From the NCBI RefSeq assembly GCF_016862435.1, contig NZ_BOMY01000041.1:248001-312000 (forward strand): a DNA stretch of 64,000 nucleotides, read 5' to 3'. The notes under the pieces were generated by a model, which saw only the letters and a list, made by a program, of their open reading frames with translations, had not been told where the DNA came from and did no database searches. Shown here piece after piece: positions 1 through 8,609 of the stretch. The stretch comes from Paractinoplanes tereljensis (lineage in GTDB: Bacteria; Actinomycetota; Actinomycetes; Mycobacteriales; Micromonosporaceae). The translations under genes and the position numbers were made by a program. Each line of letters starts with the position of its first letter. Position 1 is the stretch's first letter.

Positions 1-1
1 G

Positions 2-739
2 ACCGGCGATCGGATCGCGGACGCGTGGCTCGACGCGATGACGGTGCTGTGCGAGCTGACTCCGCACGGCTGGCACGCCGAGCGGGGTGACGCCCGGGCC
101 CTGGTGTCGGGGGTCGGGGTGGGCTCGCTCAACATCGCGGTCAGCACCGCCCGCGAACCCGGACCGGACTCGCTGCGGTCCCTGGACGAGGCGGCCCGGG
201 ACGTCGCGAAGCACGGGCTGCCGTGGTCGATCGTCGTGCTCGGCGAGGCCGGCGCCGACCTGGCCGGCCTGGCCGACCGGCACGGCCTGACCGGCGGCGG
301 CCCGATCACGGTGATGGTCTGCGACGCCGACCGGGCCGACCTGCGCGCCAAGCCCGCGCTCATCGACCGGGTCGGGCCGCACCGCAGCCAGGACTACACC
401 GAGGTGCTGGCCGCCGGATTCGAGACTCCGGCCGGCATCTTCGGCGACCTGATGGGCGGCGGCGTGCTCGACGACCCCCGGATCGCGGGCTATCTAACGG
501 AATCCGCCACCGGGCTCGGCATCCGCACCGGCGGCCTGATCGGCGTCTACAACATCGCGGTCCGCCCCGAGGCGCGCAGTCAGGGCCTGGGCCGGGCGAT
601 GACCGCCCGGGTCATGGCCGACGGATTCGCCGCCGGCGCCACGTCGGCCTACCTGCAGACCAGCACGGTCGGACGGCCACTCTACGAGTCGATGGGATTC
701 CGCACCGTGCAGACGTGGGCGACCTTCTTCACGACGTGA
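2..739 (+). CDS. GNAT-family N-acetyltransferase (5' end outside window)
   Basis: The reading frame is open from the first bases of the window, and the codons before the first ATG (position 38) look coding. No Shine-Dalgarno precedes that ATG, so the true start probably lies upstream. The C-terminal half carries the acetyl-CoA-binding signature of GNAT enzymes (VRPEARSQGLGRAM), followed by the usual YLQTSTVGRPLYESMGF block in which the Tyr-Glu-x-x-Gly-Phe acts as the family's C-terminal motif. GNATs transfer an acetyl group from acetyl-CoA to an amine; nothing in the sequence identifies the acceptor. The N-terminal ~110 residues are less conserved and may be a degenerate second GNAT fold. Confidence 0.8.
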   Translation, partial: TGDRIADAWLDAMTVLCELTPHGWHAERGDARALVSGVGVGSLNIAVSTAREPGPDSLRSLDEAARDVAKHGLPWSIVVLGEAGADLAGLADRHGLTGGGPITVMVCDADRADLRAKPALIDRVGPHRSQDYTEVLAAGFETPAGIFGDLMGGGVLDDPRIAGYLTESATGLGIRTGGLIGVYNIAVRPEARSQGLGRAMTARVMADGFAAGATSAYLQTSTVGRPLYESMGFRTVQTWATFFTT

Positions 740-811
740 CCGAAGTGACGCCTGACGCAGTTTCCGCAGGGTTTCCGCCGGGTAAGCTGTCGCCACCACG
801 GGGAGGTCGCA

Positions 812-1939
812 GTGCAGATGCTGGCGGGGCGCTACGGGTTGGGCGACCCTGTCGGCCGGGTCGGCGGCGCCGTCGTGCACCACGGTTTCGACACCGTCCT
901 GCGACGCTCGGTAGCCGTCAAGATCTTCCTTCCGTACGGGGTGGAAGCCACCGACGTCCTGCACGAGGCCCGCATCGCGGCCGGACTGAGCCACCCGAAC
1001 ATCGCCCAGATCTACGACTACGGCGAGATCCTCGACGGCCACCGCCGTACCCCGTACCTGGTCATGGAATTTCTCGAGGGTGAGACCCTGGCCGATCGAC
1101 TGACCCGCACCGGCGGCCTGCGATGGCGCGAAGCGGCCGAGATCGGTGCCGGCATCGCCGGCGCGCTGGCCGCCGCCCACGCGCAAGACCTGGTCCACGG
1201 TGACGTCAGCACGCGCAGCGTGATGCTCACCCCGGACGGGGTAAAGGTTCTCGACTTCGAGACGGCCACCGCCACCGGCCGGAACGACGCCGACGTGGCC
1301 GCGCTCGCCTCGCTGATCCTCGAATGCCTCGATGGCGCGCCCGGACGCAACCTGCCGCGCGACCTCAGCCGCCTGCTCGAGGAGTGCGCGACCGAGAGTG
1401 GGCTGACGGCCGCGTCGGTCGCGGAAGCCCTCCGGCAGATCGCCGGGCCGGTCTCGATCCCCCGCTCGGTCCCACCGGCCCGCACCCGCTCTCGGCGGCG
1501 GACCGCGGTCCTGGCGTCGGCGGCGGCCGTCGCGGCGGTGCTGAGCATCCTCGGACTGCAGCTGGCGAACGGCACCGACACACCGGGCGGCCGGTCGGCC
1601 GAGGCCGCCGTGGAGGGCCCGCACCCGGCCACCACCACGCCGCTGATCACCAGCCTCGCGCCGACGTCCCGGCCGACCGTCACCGCCACGGTGCGCAAGC
1701 CCGCCGCGACGAGCGCGGGCCACGTTCGCAAGAAGGCCCCGACCCCGCGGCCGACCACGCCGTCGGCGTCTCCGAGCCCGACCGAGCCGACAGCGTCCCC
1801 GAGCCCGACCGAGCCGACGCCGTCGCCCACCCCGGATGACAGCCCGGCCCCGACCAAAACCGCGGAGCCGACCGCCGAGCCGACCACGCCGGCTCCCGAG
1901 GACACCCCGCCGACGACCGCCACCCCCGAAGCGCCCTGA
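812..1939 (+). CDS. Degenerate Ser/Thr protein kinase with one membrane segment and Pro/Thr-rich outer tail
   Basis: 375 residues from a GTG start preceded by GGGAGG. The N-terminal ~215 residues have a PknB-like kinase fold: glycine-rich loop around 10-23, the ATP-binding Lys in VAVK (K37), and LVMEFLEGETL at the hinge. The catalytic machinery is damaged. HRDLKPxN reads H-G-D-V-S-T-R-S (129-136), keeping the Asp but losing the Lys and Asn, and DFG reads DFE (148-150), so Mg binding is doubtful. After an Arg-rich stop-transfer stretch comes one transmembrane helix (about 232-252), then a long extracellular Pro/Thr/Ser tail with repeated SPSPTEPT units. I infer a pseudokinase that signals by binding rather than phosphorylation. 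Actinobacterial PknB-like kinases share the cytoplasmic kinase-TM-outer sensor layout. Confidence 0.75.
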   Translation: MQMLAGRYGLGDPVGRVGGAVVHHGFDTVLRRSVAVKIFLPYGVEATDVLHEARIAAGLSHPNIAQIYDYGEILDGHRRTPYLVMEFLEGETLADRLTRTGGLRWREAAEIGAGIAGALAAAHAQDLVHGDVSTRSVMLTPDGVKVLDFETATATGRNDADVAALASLILECLDGAPGRNLPRDLSRLLEECATESGLTAASVAEALRQIAGPVSIPRSVPPARTRSRRRTAVLASAAAVAAVLSILGLQLANGTDTPGGRSAEAAVEGPHPATTTPLITSLAPTSRPTVTATVRKPAATSAGHVRKKAPTPRPTTPSASPSPTEPTASPSPTEPTPSPTPDDSPAPTKTAEPTAEPTTPAPEDTPPTTATPEAP

Positions 1940-1964
1940 TGGACTTTTGAGGGTTTCCGGGGGG

Positions 1965-1987
1965 ATGAACGCACGGTCACCGTTCAT
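1965..1987. promoter_or_regulatory. Inverted repeat upstream of the Gfo/Idh/MocA gene
   Basis: ATGAACG (1965-1971) and CGTTCAT (1981-1987) are perfect 7-bp arms around a 9-bp centre that itself holds GGTCAC. The site ends 12 bp before the ATG at 2000, where no clear Shine-Dalgarno is seen, so it overlaps the expected promoter. It is probably an operator; the cognate regulator is unknown. Confidence 0.35.
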
Positions 1988-1999
1988 ACGCTGAGCGGT

Positions 2000-3004
2000 A
2001 TGCGTATCGGATTGATCGGCCTCGGCCGGATCGGCGCCTTCCACGCCGGCACCCTGAGCACCATCCCCGCGATCGACTCGCTCGTCGTCACCGATTTTCT
2101 ACCGGAACGGGTCCGGGAGGTGGTCGACCGTTACGGTGCCCAGGGCGTCGACACGGTCGCCGACCTGCTCACCGCCGGGGTCGACGGCGTGGTCGTGGCC
2201 GCCGGCACCGACACCCACGCGCCGCTCATCCTGGCCTGCGTCGAGGCGGGAGTGCCGGTGCTGTGCGAGAAGCCGGTCGCGCCGGACGGTGCCACGGGTG
2301 CGGCGCTGCTGCGCCGGCTGGCGGACCACGACGTACCCGTCATGATTGGTTTTCAGCGTCGTTACGACGTCGCGATGGCCGCCGTCAAGGCGGCGGTCGA
2401 CGCCGGCGAACTCGGCCGGCTCACCACGGTCCGATCGACCACGATGGACCCGGAACCGCCGTCCCGCGAGTACATCGCCGGGTCGGGCGGGCTCTATCGC
2501 GACTGCGGCGTGCACGACTTCGACACCGTGCGATGGGTGACCGGGCAGGAGGCCGTCGAGGTCTACGCCACCGGCAGTGACCGCGGCGCGGCCTTCTTCG
2601 CCGAGGTCGGTGACGTCGACACGGCCACCGCCGTGATCACCTTCGCCGACGGGACCCTGGGCGTGGTGTCCAACACCCGGTACAACGGGCGCGGTTACGA
2701 CGTACGCCTGGAAGTGCACGGCTCGGCCGACAGCATCGCGGCCGGCATCGACGCGAAGTGGCCGATGCGATCGGCCGACCCCGCCGCCCCCGGCCGCGAC
2801 CCGCAGCCGCATCGCTTCTTCATGGACCGCTTCGCCGGCGCCTTCCGCGCCGAGTTCGAGACGTTCCTCGACGTGGCCGCGGGCAAGCTGCCGTCGCCGT
2901 GCACGGTCGCCGACGGCCTCGAGGCCGACTGGATCGCCGAGGCCTGCGCCCGGTCGGCCGTGGAGCACCGACCGGTCCGCATCGAGGAGGTCCGCATCCT
3001 TTGA
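2000..3004 (+). CDS. Gfo/Idh/MocA oxidoreductase, inositol 2-dehydrogenase-like
   Basis: 334 residues. The N-terminal Rossmann fold begins at once with GLIGLGRIGAFHA (NAD(P) binding), and the family's CEKPVAPD motif, whose Lys takes part in catalysis, lies near residue 95. The C-terminal alpha/beta domain contains the GLYRDCGVHDFD block with the conserved Asp/His pair typical of myo-inositol 2-dehydrogenase (IolG) and related sugar dehydrogenases, which oxidise a ring hydroxyl with NAD+. No iol operon surrounds it, so the substrate is open. The ATG is probably read from a leaderless or very short-leader mRNA because no Shine-Dalgarno is visible. Confidence 0.85.
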   Translation: MRIGLIGLGRIGAFHAGTLSTIPAIDSLVVTDFLPERVREVVDRYGAQGVDTVADLLTAGVDGVVVAAGTDTHAPLILACVEAGVPVLCEKPVAPDGATGAALLRRLADHDVPVMIGFQRRYDVAMAAVKAAVDAGELGRLTTVRSTTMDPEPPSREYIAGSGGLYRDCGVHDFDTVRWVTGQEAVEVYATGSDRGAAFFAEVGDVDTATAVITFADGTLGVVSNTRYNGRGYDVRLEVHGSADSIAAGIDAKWPMRSADPAAPGRDPQPHRFFMDRFAGAFRAEFETFLDVAAGKLPSPCTVADGLEADWIAEACARSAVEHRPVRIEEVRIL

Positions 3005-3008
3005 TCGA

Positions 3009-3980
3009 TCAGGGGCGGTCACCCTTGCGGTGCACGACGCCGCGTTCCAGGACGGCGGTGGTGCCGGTGAGCATGCCGGCCTTGCCGATCGAGGTGTCCC
3101 GGACCAGGTAGGAGCGCTCACCGAGGTACTCGAAGGTGGTCGGGTTGAAGATCCATTCGCGGCGCTCGCCGAGTTCGTCGGTGAAGGCGACCGCGATCCC
3201 GTGCCGGCCGGCGGCGTCGACCGAGTCGGCCACCAGGACCACGCCGGGGATCAGCGCGGCGGCCCGGTAGATGGCGGCGGCCACCGGCGGGGGCAGCAGC
3301 GATTCCCGCAGCGCCTCGCCGAGGAAGTCGAAGGCCGCGCCGTCCGCGCCGTTGCCCTGCCCCTGGGTGTCGGCGTAGACCTGCGCGAGCAGGGTGGCCG
3401 GGTCGGTGGGCAGGTCGGCGTACCGGCTGTTCGGCCGCGGGTTGGCCAGCCCGAACGTCTCGCCGCGCTCCCGGGCCAGGCCCTCGGTGTTCTGGGTGGC
3501 GGGCAGCCAGACCTCGCGGCTGTGCACCTTGTCGAGGACCGACCCGTCGACGCCGATCTCCTTCGGGCCGGAGCCGCCGTCGACGGTGAAGGTCATCCAG
3601 GCGACCTTGCTCTTGATGTAGACGTAGTCGTCGCGGCCGAGCGCGACCCGCGGCGTCACCCCGGCGACCTGCGCCATCCGCTCCAGCAGCGGGCCTGCTC
3701 CGGCCGCGTCACCGGCCGCCACCGCGACGATCGGGGCGGGGCCGGCGTTCGCTTCGTCGGCCCGGTGCCGGTCGAGCACCGTCGCCCCGACGATGGCCGC
3801 GACCAGCACCGCGGCCGCGACCGGAACCCCGAGCAGGGCGAACCGGCGGCCGGGACGGGTGGTGGTGGGTTCGGCGATCTGCTGCAGGAAGGCGTCCTTG
3901 AGCAGCCGGTGGCGGTAGACGGACAGTTCCGGGTCGGCCGGCGGGGGCAACAGGCGGGTCAGTTCGGCGCGCTCGTTCAT
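3009..3980 (-). CDS. CU044_5270-type membrane partner of the adjacent ECF sigma factor
   Basis: 323 residues starting at the ATG at 3980. The frame stays open further upstream, but that stretch is the out-of-frame sigma gene. The start overlaps the sigma stop by four bases (ATGA), so the two are translationally coupled. About 45 cytoplasmic residues precede one transmembrane helix (about 46-66); the rest is an exported domain without recognisable catalytic residues. Proteins of this layout commonly follow ECF sigma factors in actinomycetes and are annotated as the CU044_5270 family. A regulatory or sensing role towards the sigma factor is inferred from position. Confidence 0.75.
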   Translation of the reverse strand: MNERAELTRLLPPPADPELSVYRHRLLKDAFLQQIAEPTTTRPGRRFALLGVPVAAAVLVAAIVGATVLDRHRADEANAGPAPIVAVAAGDAAGAGPLLERMAQVAGVTPRVALGRDDYVYIKSKVAWMTFTVDGGSGPKEIGVDGSVLDKVHSREVWLPATQNTEGLARERGETFGLANPRPNSRYADLPTDPATLLAQVYADTQGQGNGADGAAFDFLGEALRESLLPPPVAAAIYRAAALIPGVVLVADSVDAAGRHGIAVAFTDELGERREWIFNPTTFEYLGERSYLVRDTSIGKAGMLTGTTAVLERGVVHRKGDRP

Positions 3981-4579
3981 CGGTTCCACTCCTGAGTCGA
4001 CGGGACCGCGTCCTCGCGGCCGACCATTACCTGATCCCGGTCCGCGGTCAGCTGCCGCAGCTTGACCCGGGCCCGGGACAGCCGGGACCGGACCGTGCCG
4101 ATCGGCACCCCGAGCGCCTCGGCGGCCTGCGCGTAATCCAGCCCGGACCAGACGCAGAGCATGAAGACCTCGCGCTCGGCGGTGCGCAACCGGCTCAGTG
4201 CGGCCGTCGCCGCGGCCAGTTGCTCGCTGTCGCGCATCCGGTTGACTATCTCGTCGGCGAAGTCCGGCATCGTCTCGGCCGGAGGTAGCCGGATCAGCGC
4301 GGCCGCGTGCCGCCGGGCCGCCCGCCGGGTGTTGCGCAGCACGTTGGTGGCGATGCCGAGCAGCCAGGGCAGCACGCTGTCGCCGTCCGGCCGCAGCCGC
4401 TCGCGCAGCCGCCACGCCTCCAGGAAGGTCAGCGACACTACGTCCTCGGCGCCGCTCCAGCCGCCCGTACTACGCACGACGTGGCGGTACACCTGGCCCG
4501 CATGGTCCTCGAAGAGCTGCCCGAACGCGGCGGTGTCACCGGCGCGTATCCGGGCTCGCTGAGAAAGGTTCACGACCAT
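3977..4579 (-). CDS. ECF RNA polymerase sigma factor (SigE-like)
   Basis: 200 residues. Sigma region 2 covers about 15-85 (FGQLFEDHAGQVYRHVV, then the -10 recognition helix AEDVVSLTFLEAWR). Region 4 covers about 130-185 (L-D-Y-A-Q-A-A-E-A-L-G-V-P-I-G-T-V-R-S-R-L-S-R-A), an intact helix-turn-helix for -35 contact. Length and architecture are those of a minimal ECF factor. It overlaps the membrane partner gene by ATGA, and its first 44 bases overlap the 3' end of the upstream MFS gene, so all three may be co-transcribed. The target genes cannot be read from the sequence. Confidence 0.9.
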   Translation of the reverse strand: MVVNLSQRARIRAGDTAAFGQLFEDHAGQVYRHVVRSTGGWSGAEDVVSLTFLEAWRLRERLRPDGDSVLPWLLGIATNVLRNTRRAARRHAAALIRLPPAETMPDFADEIVNRMRDSEQLAAATAALSRLRTAEREVFMLCVWSGLDYAQAAEALGVPIGTVRSRLSRARVKLRQLTADRDQVMVGREDAVPSTQEWNR

Positions 4580-5798
4580 TCCTGTCCGCCCGCGCCGGCG
4601 GGTTCCCGGAGATTTGTGGCCGGCGCGCGAACCGGGTCGTCAGGATGGCCGCGGTGCCGAGCAGGCCGCTCAGGCCGACCACGGTAGCGGGGGCCAGCCC
4701 GGCCTGCACGGCGCCGCCGGCCGCGAGGAAACCGAGGCCCTGGCAGACCAGCAGGCCCGAGGAGGCCACGCCCATCGCGCGACCGCGGAACTCCGGCGCC
4801 ACCCGGCGCACGAAGATCGAGTTGAGCGGGACCACGAACGAGGCGCCCGCGCCGGCCACCGCCAGCAGGATCAGCACCACCGGCAGGCCGGGACGGGCCA
4901 GCACCGGAACCAGCGCCACGGTGGACAGCAGGGCGGCCGGGCGCAGCAGGCGGTCCCGGGTGTCCGGGGTCAGCATCCGGGTCAGCGCGAGCGCGCCCAG
5001 CAGGAAACCCACCGAGGGCGCGGCGAGCAGCAGGCCGGCCTGGGCCGGGCCACCACCGAGCGAGATCGCGAACGGATAGGCGATCGCCTCCGGCGCGAAG
5101 GCGAAACCGCTCGCCACCCAAACCAGGGCCAGGCAGGTACGCAGCCACGGGTCGGCCAGGAGGTACCGGATCCCGTCCCGGGACTGGGCCAGCAGCCCCT
5201 GCGGCACGTCACCGGCCAGGGCGGCCGGGCGCCGGGCGACCCCGAACGCGATCAGCGCCGCCGACAGCACGAAGGTCGCCGCGTTGCCGATCAGCGACCA
5301 GACCGGGCCGATCGCCGCCACCACGATGCCGCCCGCGACGAAGCCGAGCAGCTGACTCAGCTGGTGGGTGATGTTGCCCAGCCCGTTACCGGTGATGTAG
5401 GCCTCGCCGGGCAGCACCTCGGGCATGATCGCCGCGCGGGCCGCCACGAACGGCGGGGAGAACAGGTGCGCCAGGTAGAGCAGGGCGATCGCCGACCACA
5501 GCGGCACGCCGGGCACGGCCACCAGGGCGATCAGCGCGGCGCGGGCCAGGTCGCAGCCGATCAGCACGGCCCGGCGGGGCAGCCGATCGGCGTAGGTGGA
5601 CAGGATCGGACCGCCGAAGACACCGGGCAGCCAGGAGCTGGCGTAGGCGATCGCGGACAGCAACGCCGAGTCGGTCCGGTCGAAGACCAGCACCGCCACG
5701 GCCACTGCCGCTACCTGGTCGCCCAGGTAGGACAGCAGCTGACCGCCGTACAGGTAGCGGAATTCTCGATAGGCGAACAGCTCGCGATAGGTCGTCAC
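4536..5798 (-). CDS. MFS transporter (probable exporter)
   Basis: 420 residues with about 12 hydrophobic segments, starting FAYREFRYLYGGQLLSYLGDQ, the typical N-terminus of actinobacterial MFS exporters of the MFS_3/enterobactin-exporter type. I place the start at the GTG at 5798 because a GGGGGG Shine-Dalgarno lies five bases before it; the GTG at 5804 directly abuts the same G-run. The gene lies 57 bp downstream of an 18-residue peptide gene and follows the AfsR-like regulator on the same strand. That placement suggests it exports a small molecule or the peptide. The 3' end overlaps the sigma factor start. Confidence 0.85.
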   Translation of the reverse strand: MTTYRELFAYREFRYLYGGQLLSYLGDQVAAVAVAVLVFDRTDSALLSAIAYASSWLPGVFGGPILSTYADRLPRRAVLIGCDLARAALIALVAVPGVPLWSAIALLYLAHLFSPPFVAARAAIMPEVLPGEAYITGNGLGNITHQLSQLLGFVAGGIVVAAIGPVWSLIGNAATFVLSAALIAFGVARRPAALAGDVPQGLLAQSRDGIRYLLADPWLRTCLALVWVASGFAFAPEAIAYPFAISLGGGPAQAGLLLAAPSVGFLLGALALTRMLTPDTRDRLLRPAALLSTVALVPVLARPGLPVVLILLAVAGAGASFVVPLNSIFVRRVAPEFRGRAMGVASSGLLVCQGLGFLAAGGAVQAGLAPATVVGLSGLLGTAAILTTRFARRPQISGNPPARADRNGREPFSASPDTRR

Positions 5799-5855
5799 GC
5801 ACACCCCCCGGGTGGCGCCGCCCAGGGGCGTGGGCGGCGCCGTCCCCCCGTACTC

Positions 5856-5912
5856 CTAGCCCCAGGTAGCTCCGCGGTAGCCCCAGGTAGTTCCGTCGGT
5901 CTTCGCAGTCAT
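5856..5912 (-). CDS. 18-residue peptide with WG repeat (candidate signal peptide or RiPP precursor)
   Basis: ATG at 5912 with a strong Shine-Dalgarno (AAGGGAG, 6 bases upstream) encodes MTAKTDGTTWGYRGATWG and stops at TAG. The C-terminal part is an imperfect repeat, TTWG-YRG-ATWG. At DNA level a 13-bp unit ctacctggggcta recurs exactly 21 bp apart, so the repeat keeps the frame. The gene sits 74 bp after the AfsR-like regulator (SARP-NB-ARC-TPR) and 57 bp before an MFS exporter, all on the same strand. No modifying enzyme is adjacent except the FAD monooxygenase upstream of the regulator. It could be a secreted signal sensed by the TPR domain, a small RiPP precursor, or a leader peptide. No homologue is known to me. 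Confidence 0.55.
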   Translation of the reverse strand: MTAKTDGTTWGYRGATWG

Positions 5913-5945
5913 GCCGAACTCCCTTCGCTGATGGCTGTTCGGCAT
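5911..5945 (-). promoter_or_regulatory. Hairpin enclosing the Shine-Dalgarno of the 18-residue peptide gene
   Basis: Perfect 9-bp arms (5911-5919 and 5937-5945; atgccgaac / gttcggcat on the plus strand) enclose a 17-base loop that contains the AAGGGAG ribosome-binding site. One arm runs into the peptide's ATG. In the transcript this could gate peptide translation; alternatively the same palindrome could be a protein operator. Confidence 0.4.
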
Positions 5946-5986
5946 CGACGATCGCGCATGCCCCCTGCGGAATTCCTGCGGAACCG

Positions 5987-8590
5987 TCAGGACAGCCGCG
6001 CTCGCACCTCAGCGGCGTTGGCGTGCCCCAGGTCCTCGTAGATCGCGAGCGCCTCCCGCCACACCGCGGTCGCCAGCGCCTCGCGCCCGCAGGCCCGATG
6101 GGTGTCCCCGAGGTGGACCAGCGTGTCGGCCACCCAGTAGAGGTCGCCGATCTCCCGGTACAGCCCCAGCGCCGTCTCGTAGCAGTCGACGGCCGCGTCG
6201 TACTCCCCCAGGCCGTGCCGGATGAAGCCGAGGCTGTCCCAGACCGCCGCCCGGTTGTCGGCGTCGCCGCTCTGCTCGTAGAGAGCGAGAGCCCGTTCGC
6301 AGCACTCCAGCGCCCCGGCGAAGTCGCCCAGCTGGGCCCGGTAGAAGCCGACCGTGTTGAGGGTGTTGGCGTTGCCGTAGTCGGAGATCTCCAGGGCCCG
6401 CTCGGCGTGCGCGAGGGCGTCCGGGATCCGGCCCTGCCGCTCGCACAGGATCGCCATCTCGTGGTGCACGCCGGACTGCCCGTCCAGGTCCCCGGCCCGG
6501 TCGTAGAGCTCCAGGGCCAGCCGATAATCGCGGTCGGCCTCGGCGGCCCGGTCCAGCAGCGTCCAGGCCCGGGCCAGGCGGGCGTACGCGTACGCCCGGG
6601 CCTGCTCGTCGCGCACCGTGCCCAGCGCCGCCTGCCACACGGTGACCAGGTCGTGCCAGGGGCCCTGCCGGTACAGGAAGGTGTCCAGCGTCCAGGCCAG
6701 CTGCCACGGCCGGTCGCCGCCGGACCGGGCCGCCAGCGCGAGCAGGACGGCCCGCTCGGCCGCGAACCAGCGCATCGCGGCGGCCTGGTCGGCGAGCGGC
6801 TCGCCGCCGGGCTCGATCGGCCGGATCGGCGCCGCCCGGGTCGGTGTCAGCAGCATCGCCGCCGCGAACGCCGTGCCGAGGTAGTGGTCGAGAAGCCGGT
6901 CTGCCGCGCCCGGGTCGGCCGCCAGACCTTCGGCGTACGCCCGCATGAGGTCGTGAAACAGAAACCGGCCCGGCGCGTGCTCGGTCAGCAGGCTCGACCG
7001 CACCAGCTCGGCCAGTTCGTCGGCCGAACCGAGAAGAGCGCCCGCTGCCGCGGCCGAAAAATCCGGACCCGGGTGTACGCCGAGCTGCCGGAACAACCGC
7101 GCGGCGGCCGGCGTGAGCGCCTCGTACGACCAGGAGAACACCGCCCGCACGTCGGTGTCCGGGGTGTCCCCGACCGGCGCCGACCACCCGGCCAGGCTGT
7201 CGGCCAGCGCCGCGAGACCGATCTCCGGCTGCATGACGGCGTGCGCGGCGGCCAGCGTGAGCGCCAGCGGCAGCCGGGCACACAACCCGATGAGGGTGTC
7301 GCCGGCGACCGGATCGGCGGCGATCCGGTCCGGACCGAGCCGCCGGCCCAGCAGCTCCTGCGCCTCACCGTGGCTGAGCACGTCCAGCCGCAGCGGCTGC
7401 GCACCGTCCGCCGCCACCAGCCCGGTCAGCTGGTTGCGGCTGGTCACCACGGCCACGCAGGCCCCGGCCCCGGGCAGCAGCGGGCGCACCTGGTCGCTGT
7501 CCCGGGCGTTGTCGAGCACCAGCACGAGCCGCTTGCCGGCCAGCCGGCTGCGCAGCAACGCCGACTGCGCGTCCGACTCGGCCGGGATCCGCCGGGCCGG
7601 CACGCCGAGCGCGCCGAGGAAGCCGCGCACCGCCACCCCCGGGTCCATCGCCGTGCCGCCCGGACCGAAGCCGCGCAGGTCGACGTAGAGCTGGCCGTCC
7701 GGGAACCGGTCGGCCGCGCGGTGCGCCCAGTGCACGGCCAGGGCGGTCTTGCCGACCCCGGCCGAACCACCGATGACCGCGAGGGACGGGACCTTGTCGA
7801 GGTAGCCGAGCGCGTCGACCCGGCCGGCGAAGCCGGTCACGTCGGCCGGCAGCTGGGCCGGCACCGGCTCGCGCGAGCCGACCGCGGCGTCCTGGTTGCT
7901 GGTCAGGATGGTGGCGTGCGCGGCCTGGGTGGCCGGTGCCGGGTCGGCGCCCAGCTCCTCGGCGAGCCGCCGGCGCAGCGCGTCGTACTGGCCGAGCGCG
8001 TCGGCGGTGCGGCCGATCGCGTGCAGCGCCCGCATCAGCGCGACCGCGATCGGCTCGACCAGCGGCTGCTCCCGGGCGATCGCGCCGAGCGGGCCGATCA
8101 GCGCGGCCGGGTCCTCGACCTCCGCCCAGGCCACCACCGCGAGCAGGCGTTCGGAGTCCCAGACCGCCCGCATCGAGGCGGCCCAGTCACCGGCCAGCCC
8201 GGCGAGCGGTTCGCCCCGCCACAGCCGGACCGCCTCGCGCAACCGGTCGACATCCCCGTCCGCCCCGTCGGCGAGCGCCCGGAACCGGAGCAGGTCGACC
8301 CGGTCGGCCGGCAGGTCGAGCAGGTAGCCGCCGGACCGCCGGATCAGCGGGTCACCGCCGCCGCGCCGCAGCGCACCCCGCACCCGGGCCAGGTGGGACT
8401 GCAACGCGTGCCGGGCCCGGGCGGGCGCGGTCTCGCCCCACACCCGGTCGATCAGCGTCTCGGCGGTGACCACCCGGCCGGCCTCGCAGGCCAGGGCGGC
8501 CAGCACCGCGCGCTGACGCGGCTCGCCGACCGGCAGCTGTTCCTGGCCGGCCCAGAGTTCCACCGGTCCCAGCAGGCGCACCTCAAGCAC
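5987..8590 (-). CDS. AfsR-like SARP / NB-ARC / TPR transcriptional regulator
   Basis: 867 residues from the GTG at 8590. The frame is open further upstream, but that region codes the monooxygenase in another frame. Order: OmpR-type winged helix of SARPs (about 1-90), BTAD helical domain (about 95-245), NB-ARC ATPase with Walker A GSAGVGKTA (about 272) and Walker B LVLVLDNA (about 353), then several TPR units to the C-terminus (about 650-866). AfsR-type proteins activate secondary metabolism genes by binding short direct repeats; TPR domains often bind partner proteins or peptides. The start lies 19 bases after the FAD monooxygenase stop, and the 18-residue peptide gene and MFS exporter follow. 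This suggests a small self-contained unit. Confidence 0.88.
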   Translation of the reverse strand: MLEVRLLGPVELWAGQEQLPVGEPRQRAVLAALACEAGRVVTAETLIDRVWGETAPARARHALQSHLARVRGALRRGGGDPLIRRSGGYLLDLPADRVDLLRFRALADGADGDVDRLREAVRLWRGEPLAGLAGDWAASMRAVWDSERLLAVVAWAEVEDPAALIGPLGAIAREQPLVEPIAVALMRALHAIGRTADALGQYDALRRRLAEELGADPAPATQAAHATILTSNQDAAVGSREPVPAQLPADVTGFAGRVDALGYLDKVPSLAVIGGSAGVGKTALAVHWAHRAADRFPDGQLYVDLRGFGPGGTAMDPGVAVRGFLGALGVPARRIPAESDAQSALLRSRLAGKRLVLVLDNARDSDQVRPLLPGAGACVAVVTSRNQLTGLVAADGAQPLRLDVLSHGEAQELLGRRLGPDRIAADPVAGDTLIGLCARLPLALTLAAAHAVMQPEIGLAALADSLAGWSAPVGDTPDTDVRAVFSWSYEALTPAAARLFRQLGVHPGPDFSAAAAGALLGSADELAELVRSSLLTEHAPGRFLFHDLMRAYAEGLAADPGAADRLLDHYLGTAFAAAMLLTPTRAAPIRPIEPGGEPLADQAAAMRWFAAERAVLLALAARSGGDRPWQLAWTLDTFLYRQGPWHDLVTVWQAALGTVRDEQARAYAYARLARAWTLLDRAAEADRDYRLALELYDRAGDLDGQSGVHHEMAILCERQGRIPDALAHAERALEISDYGNANTLNTVGFYRAQLGDFAGALECCERALALYEQSGDADNRAAVWDSLGFIRHGLGEYDAAVDCYETALGLYREIGDLYWVADTLVHLGDTHRACGREALATAVWREALAIYEDLGHANAAEVRARLS

Positions 8591-8609
8591 AGCGGTCCCG
8601 GCGCGGCGG

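Noticed and set aside
494..2044. Long minus-strand open frame opposite the kinase and GNAT genes
   Set aside because: Arg/Gly/Pro-rich composition typical of the antisense frame of GC-rich genes, no start context or domains.
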